Assembly: GCA_964424355.1 (NCBI GenBank)
Contig: CAYRIO010000006.1
Span: 98,611 to 162,610, forward strand
Length of the DNA: 64,000 bases
Direction of reading: 5' to 3'
Source of the DNA: CAZEHS01 sp964424355
Lineage (GTDB): Bacteria; Bacillota; Clostridia; Peptostreptococcales; Acidaminobacteraceae
Below the pieces are notes generated by a model, which did no database searches, was not told the origin of the DNA, and saw only the letters and a program-made list of their open reading frames with translations. Position numbers and translations under genes: made by a program. Shown here in pieces: positions 9,964-17,188 of this stretch (position 1 is its first letter; each line of letters starts with the position of its first letter).

Positions 9964-10602
9964 ATGAAAGCCTATGATCTGACCCATATCATTCAAGAAT
10001 CCATGCCGGTATATCCGGGTACCCAGCCGCCGAAGCTGACCCTTGTGAACACCCTGAAAGACGATGGTTTTGCTGAAACCCTGCTGACCCTCTATTCCCA
10101 CAACGGCACCCATATGGATGCTCCTGCCCATATGGAAATGGACGGCTTGACCCTGGATCAAATGCCGGTGGAGCGATTTATCGGACCGGCCCTGTGCATC
10201 GATGTCCGGAAGGTCGGCAAATACATCACCCTCGAAGATCTGATTCCTCACCAGGAAGCTATCGGAAAAGTGGATTTTCTGCTGCTCTGCACCGGCTGGA
10301 GTGAAAAATGGGGTTCCCCAGAGTATTTTTCGGGGTATCCGGTTTTGGAAGAAGCCGCAGCGAACTGGCTGGCTGCCCACTGTCTTAAGGGAATCGGCAT
10401 CGACGCCATTTCTGTGGATCCCACAGAAAGCCATGAATATATGAACCATGGCATCCTCTTCGGTGCCTGTCTGTTTATCATTGAAAACCTGAAGAACCTG
10501 GATGCCATTATCGATAAGGACATCTTGCTGACCTGTCTGCCCATCAATTATGAAAATTCAGACGGTGCCCCTGTTAGAGCCGTCGCTCTTGAAGGCTTTT
10601 AA
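9964..10602 (+). CDS. Cyclase-family (kynurenine formamidase-like) metal hydrolase
   Basis: The 212-residue protein belongs to the cyclase/KynB-like family (PF04199). The metal-binding signature SHNGTHMDAPAHM lies near residue 42. Members hydrolyse formamides, isatin or cyclic substrates, and the specific substrate cannot be read from sequence. I chose the ATG at 9964 because TTTGGAGGATC lies directly upstream; a start 30 bp earlier has no ribosome site. It is 46 bp after the pyrophosphatase and could be co-transcribed, since no terminator lies between them. Confidence 0.85.
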   Translation: MKAYDLTHIIQESMPVYPGTQPPKLTLVNTLKDDGFAETLLTLYSHNGTHMDAPAHMEMDGLTLDQMPVERFIGPALCIDVRKVGKYITLEDLIPHQEAIGKVDFLLLCTGWSEKWGSPEYFSGYPVLEEAAANWLAAHCLKGIGIDAISVDPTESHEYMNHGILFGACLFIIENLKNLDAIIDKDILLTCLPINYENSDGAPVRAVALEGF

Positions 10603-10671
10603 AAATCAAACAACACTTCCGCCAATAATCGAACAGCCGCTCAACAGAGTTCATTCAAATGCCCCCGAACG

Positions 10672-10700
10672 TTGTAATCCAAAGCCTGCTATGCTAAGAT
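10672..10700 (+). promoter_or_regulatory. Promoter of the DAHP synthase gene
   Basis: TTGTAA and TAAGAT are separated by 17 bp, and a TGC extended -10 precedes TAAGAT. It lies about 30 bp upstream of the DAHP synthase start, which has an AGGAGG site. I saw no T-box or other aromatic-responsive leader in the short gap. Confidence 0.6.
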
Positions 10701-10733
10701 GCCTTTAACATCTAACACATAGGAGGCTTTTAT

Positions 10734-11765
10734 ATGGCGTTCAAATACATCCAACCCATTCCGACACCGGAAAAAATCAAAGCGGATATGCCGTTGACGC
10801 CGGAGCTGTCAGCTGTGAAGGCATCCCTCGACCAGGAAATCCGCGAGGTTTTTGAAGGGATATCCCAGAAAAAAGTCTTGGTAATCGGCCCCTGTTCTGC
10901 GGACAATGAAGATGCGGTGATGGAATATGTCCATCGACTTGCCCGGATTCAGGAACAGGTGAAAGAAAAATTGATCTTGATCCCCCGCATTTACACCAAT
11001 AAACCCCGCACCACCGGGGAAGGCTATAAAGGCATGCTTCACCAGCCGGACCCCAACGAAGAGCCGGATATGCACAAAGGGATTTACAGCATCCGCCACC
11101 TGCACATCCGGGTGCTGGCTGAAGCCGGGCTCACCACAGCCGACGAAATGCTCTACCCTGAAAATTACAGCTATCTGGAAGATCTGATCGGCTACCATGC
11201 TGTCGGTGCCCGGTCCGTAGAAAATCAGAAGCATCGCCTTACCGCCAGCGGCGTGGATAAACCCGTGGGAATGAAGAATCCCACCAGTGGGGATATCAAA
11301 GTCATGCTCAACTCGATCAAGGCGGCTCAGATTCCCCATAACTTCATTTACAGCAACTATGAAGTGCAGACCGATGGGAACCCCCTGGCCCATGCCATCC
11401 TTCGGGGAGCGGTGAACCAATACGGCCGCAACATTCCAAACTATCACTATGAAGATCTGATGTTCCTGTCCCGAAAATACAGTGAGGCCAAGCTGGCCAA
11501 CCCGGCCGTCATTGTGGATTGCAACCATGCCAACTCCATGAAGCTCTGGCAGGAGCAGCCCCGCATCGCCATGGAAGTCATGCGGAACGTCCGTTATAAT
11601 GAAGATATCCGCAAACTCGTCAAAGGTCTTATGATTGAAAGCTACCTCGTTGGGGGAACGCAACCGGTTGATGGCACCACCTTCGGTCAGTCCATCACTG
11701 ATGGCTGCCTGGGCTGGGAGCGGTCGGCACAGCTGATCCAGGAGGTTGCCGACAACGTAGAGTGA
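10734..11765 (+). CDS. 3-deoxy-7-phosphoheptulonate (DAHP) synthase, class I (AroF/G/H type)
   Basis: This enzyme condenses phosphoenolpyruvate with erythrose-4-phosphate, the first step of aromatic amino-acid synthesis. The 343 residues match the E. coli AroG-type length. Conserved stretches include VIGPCSADN, IPRIYTNKPRTTGEGYKG, KNPTSGDIK and IVDCNHANS. It has its own promoter and terminator and stands alone. Which aromatic acid inhibits it cannot be told from sequence. Confidence 0.95.
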   Translation: MAFKYIQPIPTPEKIKADMPLTPELSAVKASLDQEIREVFEGISQKKVLVIGPCSADNEDAVMEYVHRLARIQEQVKEKLILIPRIYTNKPRTTGEGYKGMLHQPDPNEEPDMHKGIYSIRHLHIRVLAEAGLTTADEMLYPENYSYLEDLIGYHAVGARSVENQKHRLTASGVDKPVGMKNPTSGDIKVMLNSIKAAQIPHNFIYSNYEVQTDGNPLAHAILRGAVNQYGRNIPNYHYEDLMFLSRKYSEAKLANPAVIVDCNHANSMKLWQEQPRIAMEVMRNVRYNEDIRKLVKGLMIESYLVGGTQPVDGTTFGQSITDGCLGWERSAQLIQEVADNVE

Positions 11766-11770
11766 ATCAA

Positions 11771-11805
11771 AAATGCCGCTTCGTTTAATGGAGCGGCATT
11801 TCTTA
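11771..11805 (+). terminator. Intrinsic terminator after DAHP synthase
   Basis: A 10-bp perfect stem, AAATGCCGCT against AGCGGCATTT, starts 5 bp after the stop codon. It ends in a T-rich tail. Confidence 0.85.
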
Positions 11806-11888
11806 TTGCCCCCCTCCAAGGTGCGCCTGCCCTATTACCGAGCCACTGTGTTGCGGTAAAGCATCTGCGGATTTTATATGTGAACAGG

Positions 11889-11917
11889 TTTACGATAGGG
11901 TGTAAAACCTTTATAAT
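11889..11917 (+). promoter_or_regulatory. Promoter for the PII-like gene
   Basis: TTTACG and a perfect TATAAT are separated by 17 bp, about 88 bp upstream of the next start codon. Confidence 0.6.
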
Positions 11918-12004
11918 TGAATAGATGGTGCGTTTGTGATATAGCTATAGTAATTGCAGACAGTGGGGCATAGTCCCATAAAATCGTCACAAGGAGGCTC
12001 GCGT

Positions 12005-12370
12005 ATGTATGCGCTTTACTTTATATTGAATCGTACGGATCGATTAGATGCCATATTGGATCGCCTTTTCAAACTGGGCGTGGGCGGTACTCTCATGGAA
12101 ACCGCCGGGATGGGTAACATGCTCCTGGAACAGCTGGGGAATGATCCTGCCTTATGCAACGTGAAGAAGATGAAGGGGCTTCACCGTCCTTTCAACAACA
12201 CCATCATGAGCATTATCCGTGATGATAATAAGCTTTCAGAGGTAAAGCAGGCCATTGCAGAGGAAGTGGATTTCATGAATGAGCCAGGAGCGGGATTCAT
12301 GTTTGTCCTGCCAGTCCTTGAATGCTATGGTTTTGGTATCGACCTTCACCAGGATAAGAGCCACAAATAG
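12005..12370 (+). CDS. Small PII-like (nitrogen-regulator-fold) protein
   Basis: The 121-residue protein begins MYALYFILN and contains LGVGGTLMETAGMG, NNTIMSIIRDD and EPGAGFMFVLPV. This pattern fits small PII-superfamily signalling proteins found in clostridia that lack the classic uridylylation tyrosine loop. The start is chosen for the AAGGAGG ribosome site; an upstream in-frame ATG at 11954 has none. What it binds is unknown. HutD/Ves follows 32 bp later and may share its transcript. The family call is by resemblance only. Confidence 0.55.
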   Translation: MYALYFILNRTDRLDAILDRLFKLGVGGTLMETAGMGNMLLEQLGNDPALCNVKKMKGLHRPFNNTIMSIIRDDNKLSEVKQAIAEEVDFMNEPGAGFMFVLPVLECYGFGIDLHQDKSHK

Positions 12371-12402
12371 AGTTTATACCTCATGAATAAGGATGTGTAT
12401 CC

Positions 12403-13032
12403 ATGAAAAGCAAAGTACGGGTGATGCATAAAAACGAATTCGAAAGAAATCGCTGGTCCGGGGGCGTGACAACCGAGCTGGCCATCTGGCCGGAAGAAGC
12501 CAATTATCCCGCAGGCCCCTTCACCTGGCGGCTCAGTACCGCCCGTGTGGAAGCAGAGGAAACCCTCTTCACGGCGCTCCCCGGGAAAAAACGGGTGCTG
12601 ATGCTGCTGGACGGCGCGATCCGCTTGGAACACGAAAATCACCACAGCGTGGATCTGGAGCCCTACCAGATGGACACCTTCGCCGGAGACTGGAAAACCC
12701 GGAGCTTTGGAAAAGGCACCGATTTCAATCTAATGATGGACGATACCTGCTTCGGAGAACTGATGCATCTCACCATCCCATCCGGCGCCTCCTTCAACGT
12801 TGCGCTTCAGAGTGAAGGGGAATTCGACCGCTATTACACCATGGTGACAGAAGCCTACTACTGCCTCGGCGGGCAAGCGAAAGTCCAATTTGCCAATGGT
12901 TACATGGTACATATCCAGCGTGGAGACCTGCTGTCCTACTATAGCCATGTGGATGGCGATAAAGTCAGTTTCAAAATTTTCAATGACCAGCGGGAAGAAA
13001 CAAATTTTGTGCGCGCCCTGATCTATTATTAG
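12403..13032 (+). CDS. HutD/Ves family cupin protein
   Basis: The 209-residue protein matches the HutD/Ves family (PF05962). It has an N-terminal WSGGVTTELAIWP, then FTWRLSTARVE and a PGKKRVLMLLDG beta segment typical of the cupin fold. Family members lie in histidine-utilisation operons or are cold-induced, and their biochemical role is unsettled. No hut genes are visible here. The tRNA-Pro promoter begins 11 bp after the stop codon. Confidence 0.8.
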   Translation: MKSKVRVMHKNEFERNRWSGGVTTELAIWPEEANYPAGPFTWRLSTARVEAEETLFTALPGKKRVLMLLDGAIRLEHENHHSVDLEPYQMDTFAGDWKTRSFGKGTDFNLMMDDTCFGELMHLTIPSGASFNVALQSEGEFDRYYTMVTEAYYCLGGQAKVQFANGYMVHIQRGDLLSYYSHVDGDKVSFKIFNDQREETNFVRALIYY

Positions 13033-13043
13033 GCAAAAATCAC

Positions 13044-13072
13044 TTTTCAAAAGCCTGAGGCTTTGCTATAAT
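13044..13072 (+). promoter_or_regulatory. Promoter of tRNA-Pro
   Basis: TTTTCA and TATAAT are spaced by 17 bp, with an extended TGC before the -10. The tRNA begins 20 bp further on. Confidence 0.65.
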
Positions 13073-13091
13073 AGTCACGTTGACACCCTAT

Positions 13092-13168
13092 CGGGGTATG
13101 GCTCAGCTTGGTAGAGCGCCTGCTTCGGGAGCAGGAGGCCGTGAGTTCGAATCTCGCTACTCCGACCA
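13092..13168 (+). tRNA. tRNA-Pro (anticodon CGG)
   Basis: The 77-nt cloverleaf has a 7-bp acceptor stem (CGGGGTA with TACTCCG, one G-T pair). The anticodon stem is CCTGC/GCAGG around the loop TTCGGGA, giving anticodon CGG. A TTCGAAT T-loop and an encoded CCA end are present. It is the integration target of the prophage. The 5' 30 nt are host sequence, and the 3' 47 nt (from 13122) are repeated identically at 53973-54019, so the gene was rebuilt on integration. Confidence 0.95.
13122..13168. repeat. attL core (47 bp, tRNA-Pro 3' half)
   Basis: These 47 bases, from the anticodon stem to CCA, are identical to 53973-54019. Similarity continues with a few changes through the following hairpin to about 13228. 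The crossover lies somewhere inside the identical stretch. Confidence 0.93.
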
Positions 13169-13169
13169 G

Positions 13170-13221
13170 AAAAATAGAGCATTTGCAAAGGTTTAACGGC
13201 CTTTGTAAATGCTCTATTTTT
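13170..13221. terminator. Bidirectional terminator after tRNA-Pro (phage-supplied copy)
   Basis: A long stem pairs the AGAGCATTTGCAAAGG side with CCTTTGTAAATGCTCT. A-runs and T-runs flank both sides, so it can stop the tRNA transcript rightward and the integrase transcript leftward. The attR copy differs by a paired T-A to C-G change (13175/13216 against 54026/54067), so the stem is preserved. Confidence 0.85.
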
Positions 13222-13235
13222 ATTTCCATTTTATT

Positions 13236-13257
13236 ATTACTCAAATCATTACTCAAA
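13236..13257. repeat. Tandem ATTACTCAAA repeats beside attL
   Basis: Two copies of ATTACTCAAA lie 12 bp apart, between the attL core and the integrase stop. Their position suggests arm-type integrase sites, but this is inference. One reverse-complement TTTGAGTAA occurs at 15104. Confidence 0.4.
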
Positions 13258-13309
13258 CCGAATTGTTTTTGAAATGCCTTACCCCCTTGAGGGAGGGGGA
13301 GGGGTCCGT

Positions 13310-14458
13310 TTAGAGCACCATTTTATCCATGGAACTGCGGATTACGTTGTCGCATAAATGGGCATAGGTATCGGCTGTCATGGCATAAGAGCTGTGCCCT
13401 AAAATCTCCTGAACCTCTTTCAGGTCTGCCCCGATATAAAGCAGCCAGGACGCGCAGGAATGCCTCAAGTCATGGAAGCGTATTGGTTTTAAGTAGCGAG
13501 GATCAGAACGTTCATAGGTGATGCCGGTATTGGGATCTTCATTCAGAACCTTCATCAGCTTTCGCCATTTCCTACCCACATATTGATCACTCTGGATCTG
13601 GCCCGTCTCGAAAACGGATAGGTAGCCTAACCAGGATTCATCGTACTTATCGCGAAACCGCATGCGGTTCTCCCTAATCTCCTGAATTCGGGATTGAAAC
13701 AGGGCGGACACATACGCATTCATCGGAATCCGTCTGCGTGATTTGTCGGTTTTAGGATCCTTAATGATAACTTCGCCGCCAATTGCCTGCATGGTCCGGT
13801 TCACCACAAAATAACCCTGGGCGAAGTTGATATCCTCTTCGCGAAGGCCGCACACCTCTCCAAGCCTCAGGCCTGTATAGAGGGATACCTTTACATGATA
13901 GAATATTGTGGTGCCCGCTATGGCCATTAGGCCCCGCTGGATATCCGCCACTTCCCAAAACTCAAGCTGAGGCTTTTTCTTTTTGGGGCCCATTACCTTC
14001 GCCATAGGGGATATATCTATGTAGTCCCACCTGATTGCGGTGTTCAGCATGCTCCTGAGGGTTTTGTGTATGTGGTGGATTGTATTCTCATGCAGCTTTT
14101 TAGAGGCCCTCAGATCCCGGTACATGCGCTCAATGTGATTGGCCCGCAGCTCCGGAAGAATGATCGCACCCAGATGCTTTATGATATAGCTGGTCGTGTG
14201 CTTATAATGCCCCCGGGTTTTAGGCGCGAGCTGGCTCACATGATCCTCATCCCAAAGAGCAACCAAATCGGCCACTGTAAGCCCACAGGGCGGCTTATAA
14301 TCACCGGTGGATATCTCGGCCTCTAACTGGATAACTGCAGCCTTCGCGGAAGGCTTATCCGGGAAACCTGATATGAATTTCTGTTTCTTCTTGCCGCTTT
14401 CATCGGGGATCCACATTCTTATGGCATACCCGGTTCCATATTTCAAAATAGATGCCAC
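13310..14458 (-). CDS. int: Prophage tyrosine integrase
   Basis: This site-specific recombinase integrates and excises the phage at tRNA-Pro. The 382 residues include an N-terminal AP2-like arm-binding segment, a SAM-like core-binding domain (about 60-150) and the catalytic domain. The active-site set is complete: R198 (TGLRLGE), H329 and R332 (HDLRHS), H355 (LGHSS) and Tyr365 (DTYAH). I chose a GTG start at 14458 because GGGAGGG lies just upstream; the longer frame to 14572 runs through the neighbouring gene. It is co-directional with the WYL-like gene 17 bp upstream and reads toward attL. Confidence 0.93.
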   Translation of the reverse strand: MASILKYGTGYAIRMWIPDESGKKKQKFISGFPDKPSAKAAVIQLEAEISTGDYKPPCGLTVADLVALWDEDHVSQLAPKTRGHYKHTTSYIIKHLGAIILPELRANHIERMYRDLRASKKLHENTIHHIHKTLRSMLNTAIRWDYIDISPMAKVMGPKKKKPQLEFWEVADIQRGLMAIAGTTIFYHVKVSLYTGLRLGEVCGLREEDINFAQGYFVVNRTMQAIGGEVIIKDPKTDKSRRRIPMNAYVSALFQSRIQEIRENRMRFRDKYDESWLGYLSVFETGQIQSDQYVGRKWRKLMKVLNEDPNTGITYERSDPRYLKPIRFHDLRHSCASWLLYIGADLKEVQEILGHSSYAMTADTYAHLCDNVIRSSMDKMVL

Positions 14459-14475
14459 AAAGAACCCTCCCTTGC

Positions 14476-14928
14476 TTACTTTCCATTCATGCTCCGCATG
14501 CGGAGCGCCAAGATAAATGCTTCCGCAGCCGGTTGAAACAATGTATAACGCTGATCCCGCACCCACCAGCATCCATCCTTTCTCCGAATCGAGAGCACGG
14601 GGCGCCGATCTTCCTGGTAAAGTGTGAGGTGAAACCTGTCGGCTTCTGCAATCAGTCCAGATGCCAGGATATCTCTTTGCTCCAGGAGAAGAATATCCTG
14701 AATGCCTGAGTAGTTCCGAAAAGGCTGATTCTGAACTATATGCGGAATCTGGATCAGGTCCACTTTAAAAGACTTGGCAGCACCCTGGCAGCGGGCCTTC
14801 ACAATTCCGCCGGAAAGAGCTGTAGGTAAAATCCTGCGCGCTGTGCCTGGCTGACTGCCGCCGGCATAGATAATATCAAGCTCAAGATGGTTATGTATTG
14901 CAATCTGAAGCACAACGGCTTTATCCAT
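14476..14928 (-). CDS. Small WYL-domain-like protein
   Basis: The 150-residue protein resembles a stand-alone WYL domain: AIHNHLELDIIYAG, then an RRILPTALSGG segment and FKVDLIQI. WYL domains are ligand-sensing regulators. This one has no obvious helix-turn-helix, so it may act with another protein. The start is chosen for AAGGAGATCC upstream. It is the first gene of the integrase operon, directly behind a LexA-like palindrome, so it could be a regulator of excision. That role is inference. Confidence 0.5.
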   Translation of the reverse strand: MDKAVVLQIAIHNHLELDIIYAGGSQPGTARRILPTALSGGIVKARCQGAAKSFKVDLIQIPHIVQNQPFRNYSGIQDILLLEQRDILASGLIAEADRFHLTLYQEDRRPVLSIRRKDGCWWVRDQRYTLFQPAAEAFILALRMRSMNGK

Positions 14929-15044
14929 ACGGATCTCCTTAGGGTATAAAATCATTCTACGCTTGTGAAAGGCAATGCCCAATAGGGGTGAATCAGATGT
15001 GCGGCATGGCGGGAAAAGGCGAAATAAGAATTCGGGCTATCTCC

Positions 15045-15071
15045 ATTATAGCGAACATTAGTTCGCTATAA
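15045..15071 (-). promoter_or_regulatory. LexA-like SOS box and promoter of the integrase operon
   Basis: An 11-bp perfect inverted repeat, TTATAGCGAAC with a 4-bp spacer, contains the GAAC-N4-GTTC core of the Firmicutes LexA site. On the minus strand it is joined to TATAAT (15050-15045), forming GTTCGCTATAAT, which also occurs at the right end of the prophage at 53464. The -35 is weak (TTTTAT). Confidence 0.55.
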
Positions 15072-15117
15072 AATAGAGAACATTCAAAATAAGGGTATTT
15101 TTATTTGAGTAAAAACC

Positions 15118-15153
15118 TATAAAAATACCCGCCCAAATAGTTGTGGGCGGGTA
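15118..15153 (-). terminator. Terminator of the DUF4041 gene
   Basis: The stem ACCCGCCCA/TGGGCGGGT (extendable by one pair at each end) is followed on the minus strand by TATTTTTAT. It lies directly after the DUF4041 stop codon and separates that gene from the integrase promoter. Confidence 0.8.
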
Positions 15154-15170
15154 ATACGTACCAATTGAAA

Positions 15171-16730
15171 CTATACAGCTGCTTCCTCATCTTCTTCTAT
15201 GACTGAGATGCTTTGACGATATTGTTCAGCAAGCATTGTCTTATTGAATTCAGCGGTAGGATAGAGTTCATTGACCAAAGCTTCAAGATCATCAATCGAC
15301 GATCTGAAAAACTCTTTTCTCAGATTGATTTTATTGAGTCGTTGATCGTTTAGTTTATCGTGCATTTTGCCTTCCAGGCCGACGGCATCGTCTGAGAAAA
15401 TGAAGCTATGCACGTCAAACGAGAAGGGTACGCTGGCGTCGCCCAATTCATTGACACGGTCCTGAGGATCAAGGCGTCGTGTCATGCCGATTTTGAATAC
15501 ATCATCGCCGAATGAGCCCAGATTGCTGATGATGTAAACGTATCCGGCGCAACCATTCTGGAGCTTAATGATATCTTCTTTTTTATCTTCAACAGCAATC
15601 AATTGGCCTTTGAGTTCCTCGATTTTTTCAAGCAGCTGCTGATATTTCAGATCTTCGGGAGAAGTGGCCTGAAGCTGATCACTGAGCTTATCGATTTCTA
15701 CATGGTATTTTTCCTCTTCGGCCTCAATCTGCTTCTTCTGAGCTTCGAGAATTTTTCTTTCTTCAACTTCCTGGCGCATGATCTCTTTAAGACGCTGCTG
15801 TTCTTCTTTTGCCTTTTCCTTCAGGACATAGTATTCATACTCGATTTTGAGGGCATTCATAAACAGGTACTCAATTTCCCCGATGAACTTAACCAGCGTA
15901 GGGGCAATACTCTGATTACCTTCGGCGGCGATCTTGAGATAGTTCTCTGCGATTTTCTTCACGTTTTCTTGGGAGTTTTCAAAACGATCAAATTTCATAT
16001 TATACATAACGTTCTGAAGCTCGGCCTGTAGCGCAATGACCATCAGCTTATAAATGGCGGCATTCGCTTTTGTATTGTATCTATTTTTATAATTTTCAAG
16101 AACCTCATTGATCAATTGCTGATTCTCTTTGTAAGCTTTTCGCAAATCCTTCATATCCATGCAATGAAGCTTAAGCGTTACGACTGGAGACAAAGATTCC
16201 ATGAACTCAATAGTGTCAGCATCTATGCTTATCCCGATCTCACTATCTGTTTTGTCACTGAAGCTTTGAATCATATGCTGGAAGCTCTTGATGGTAGTAT
16301 GTACACTGGATAGTTTGAATTCTGCATTTGAAAGCTTACTCTCATAAGTTTTGATTTTCTTCTTAATATCTTCTATTTCCTGCAACAGATCATCCTTCGA
16401 TGCGATTTCAAGGTTGATATGCTCAATTTTACGGTTGGCAATTTCAGTGGCTTGAATTATAACTTCCTGAATCATTTTGTCCCGATCTGAAAGTTTGTTG
16501 TCAAGGGCGCTGATTTGGTCCTGCTTTGAAATGATTGCCGCATCAAGATCAATCAGCTTTCGGTATACTTCAAACCGTGCAGTTTCACCTTCTGCATCCC
16601 GGATCGCCTTCTTATCCTTGAGAACGCGAACGATTAATAGTGGAATTCCAATTAAAGCACCGTAACCTGTGATGATTAAGATGGCAATAACGATTCCATT
16701 CAGATAAAATGGTACTTTGTACTTCGGCAT
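15171..16730 (-). CDS. Membrane-anchored DUF4041 coiled-coil protein with C-terminal GIY-YIG (T5orf172-type) nuclease domain
   Basis: The 519-residue protein has an N-terminal transmembrane helix (residues 8-32), a long coiled coil (about 45-140), a DUF4041-like central region and a second coiled coil rich in EEQQRLKE repeats. The C-terminal domain has GYVYIISN, FKIGMTRR, then LEGKMHDKLND and a terminal RKEFF motif, as in the GIY-YIG T5orf172 family. Such genes are common beside phage integrases and are suspected of acting against other phages. That role is inference. The start has GGAGG upstream. Terminators on both sides and a lower GC content than its neighbours mark it as a cargo gene. 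Confidence 0.75.
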   Translation of the reverse strand: MPKYKVPFYLNGIVIAILIITGYGALIGIPLLIVRVLKDKKAIRDAEGETARFEVYRKLIDLDAAIISKQDQISALDNKLSDRDKMIQEVIIQATEIANRKIEHINLEIASKDDLLQEIEDIKKKIKTYESKLSNAEFKLSSVHTTIKSFQHMIQSFSDKTDSEIGISIDADTIEFMESLSPVVTLKLHCMDMKDLRKAYKENQQLINEVLENYKNRYNTKANAAIYKLMVIALQAELQNVMYNMKFDRFENSQENVKKIAENYLKIAAEGNQSIAPTLVKFIGEIEYLFMNALKIEYEYYVLKEKAKEEQQRLKEIMRQEVEERKILEAQKKQIEAEEEKYHVEIDKLSDQLQATSPEDLKYQQLLEKIEELKGQLIAVEDKKEDIIKLQNGCAGYVYIISNLGSFGDDVFKIGMTRRLDPQDRVNELGDASVPFSFDVHSFIFSDDAVGLEGKMHDKLNDQRLNKINLRKEFFRSSIDDLEALVNELYPTAEFNKTMLAEQYRQSISVIEEDEEAAV

Positions 16731-16776
16731 GACATTTCCTCCCTGTAATTTATTCAATATTATGTAACTTTAAGAT

Positions 16777-16811
16777 TTGAAAAATAGCCCAATCCAATAA
16801 GGTTGGGCTAT
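16777..16811 (-). terminator. Leftward terminator between the DUF3800 and DUF4041 genes
   Basis: The stem ATAGCCCAA/TTGGGCTAT is followed on the minus strand by TTTTTC. It insulates the DUF4041 gene from leftward transcription coming from the DUF3800 side. Confidence 0.7.
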
Positions 16812-17065
16812 GTATTTCCTCTTGAATGCATGATATGGTGAGAATCGTGATTCTAAATAAATTAAGTTGACTTTGCTTGGCACACTAAAAACAAAAAGGC
16901 TTGCCCAAATGACACTGAATAATAAATAATCGCACAACACAAAAAAACGTTACAATATAAAGTGTTGACATTTATAAGTTTCACCCTTTTAATGCATTGG
17001 GGCCAAGTGGAAACAAATGATAACTCAAAAATCATGGGCGGCTTATTTTGTCAAGTGCATTCGGT
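16812..17065. other. AT-rich gene-free stretch upstream of the small RNA promoter
   Basis: No coding frame is credible here. A second possible rightward promoter, TTGACA-N17-TTTAAT, lies at 16965-16993. It could extend the small RNA transcript or be unused. Confidence 0.4.
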
Positions 17066-17095
17066 TTGACGAATGGCAAGAAATATTACTATAAT
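17066..17095 (+). promoter_or_regulatory. Strong promoter of a predicted small RNA
   Basis: TTGACG and TATAAT are separated by 18 bp, reading rightward. No open reading frame follows, only about 80 nt of hairpins ending in a terminator. Confidence 0.65.
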
Positions 17096-17101
17096 GAGGT
17101 G

Positions 17102-17184
17102 TCACATCAAACGTGACAGTCAAGGCAGACTTTAAACCGCTTGGGTCGCGAACGCGGCCGACCGCCCAATAGGGGCGGTTTTCC
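17102..17184 (+). ncRNA. Predicted structured small RNA facing the DUF3800 gene
   Basis: The roughly 80-nt transcript would contain four hairpins. They are GTCAC/GTGAC (17101-17117), a small GTC/GAC loop, GGTCGC/GCGGCC with a GAAC loop (17144-17159), and the terminator ACCGCCC/GGGCGGT followed by TTTT. It converges on the DUF3800 gene, whose stop is at 17189, so leftward readthrough mRNA would be antisense to it. Conserved RNA motifs next to DUF3800 genes are known from comparative genomics; whether this one belongs to a known class was not tested. Confidence 0.55.
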
Positions 17185-17188
17185 ACTT

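Noticed and set aside
12370..12402. Considered a hut operon around HutD
   Set aside because: No histidine-degradation genes lie nearby; the HutD/Ves gene stands apart from them.
14452..14709. 85-codon rightward frame near the integrase start
   Set aside because: It lies antisense to the integrase and WYL-like genes, which are supported by catalytic residues and ribosome sites.
17144..17160. CGAACGCGG considered as a LexA half-site
   Set aside because: The second half GTTCG is missing; the bases are explained as a hairpin of the small RNA.
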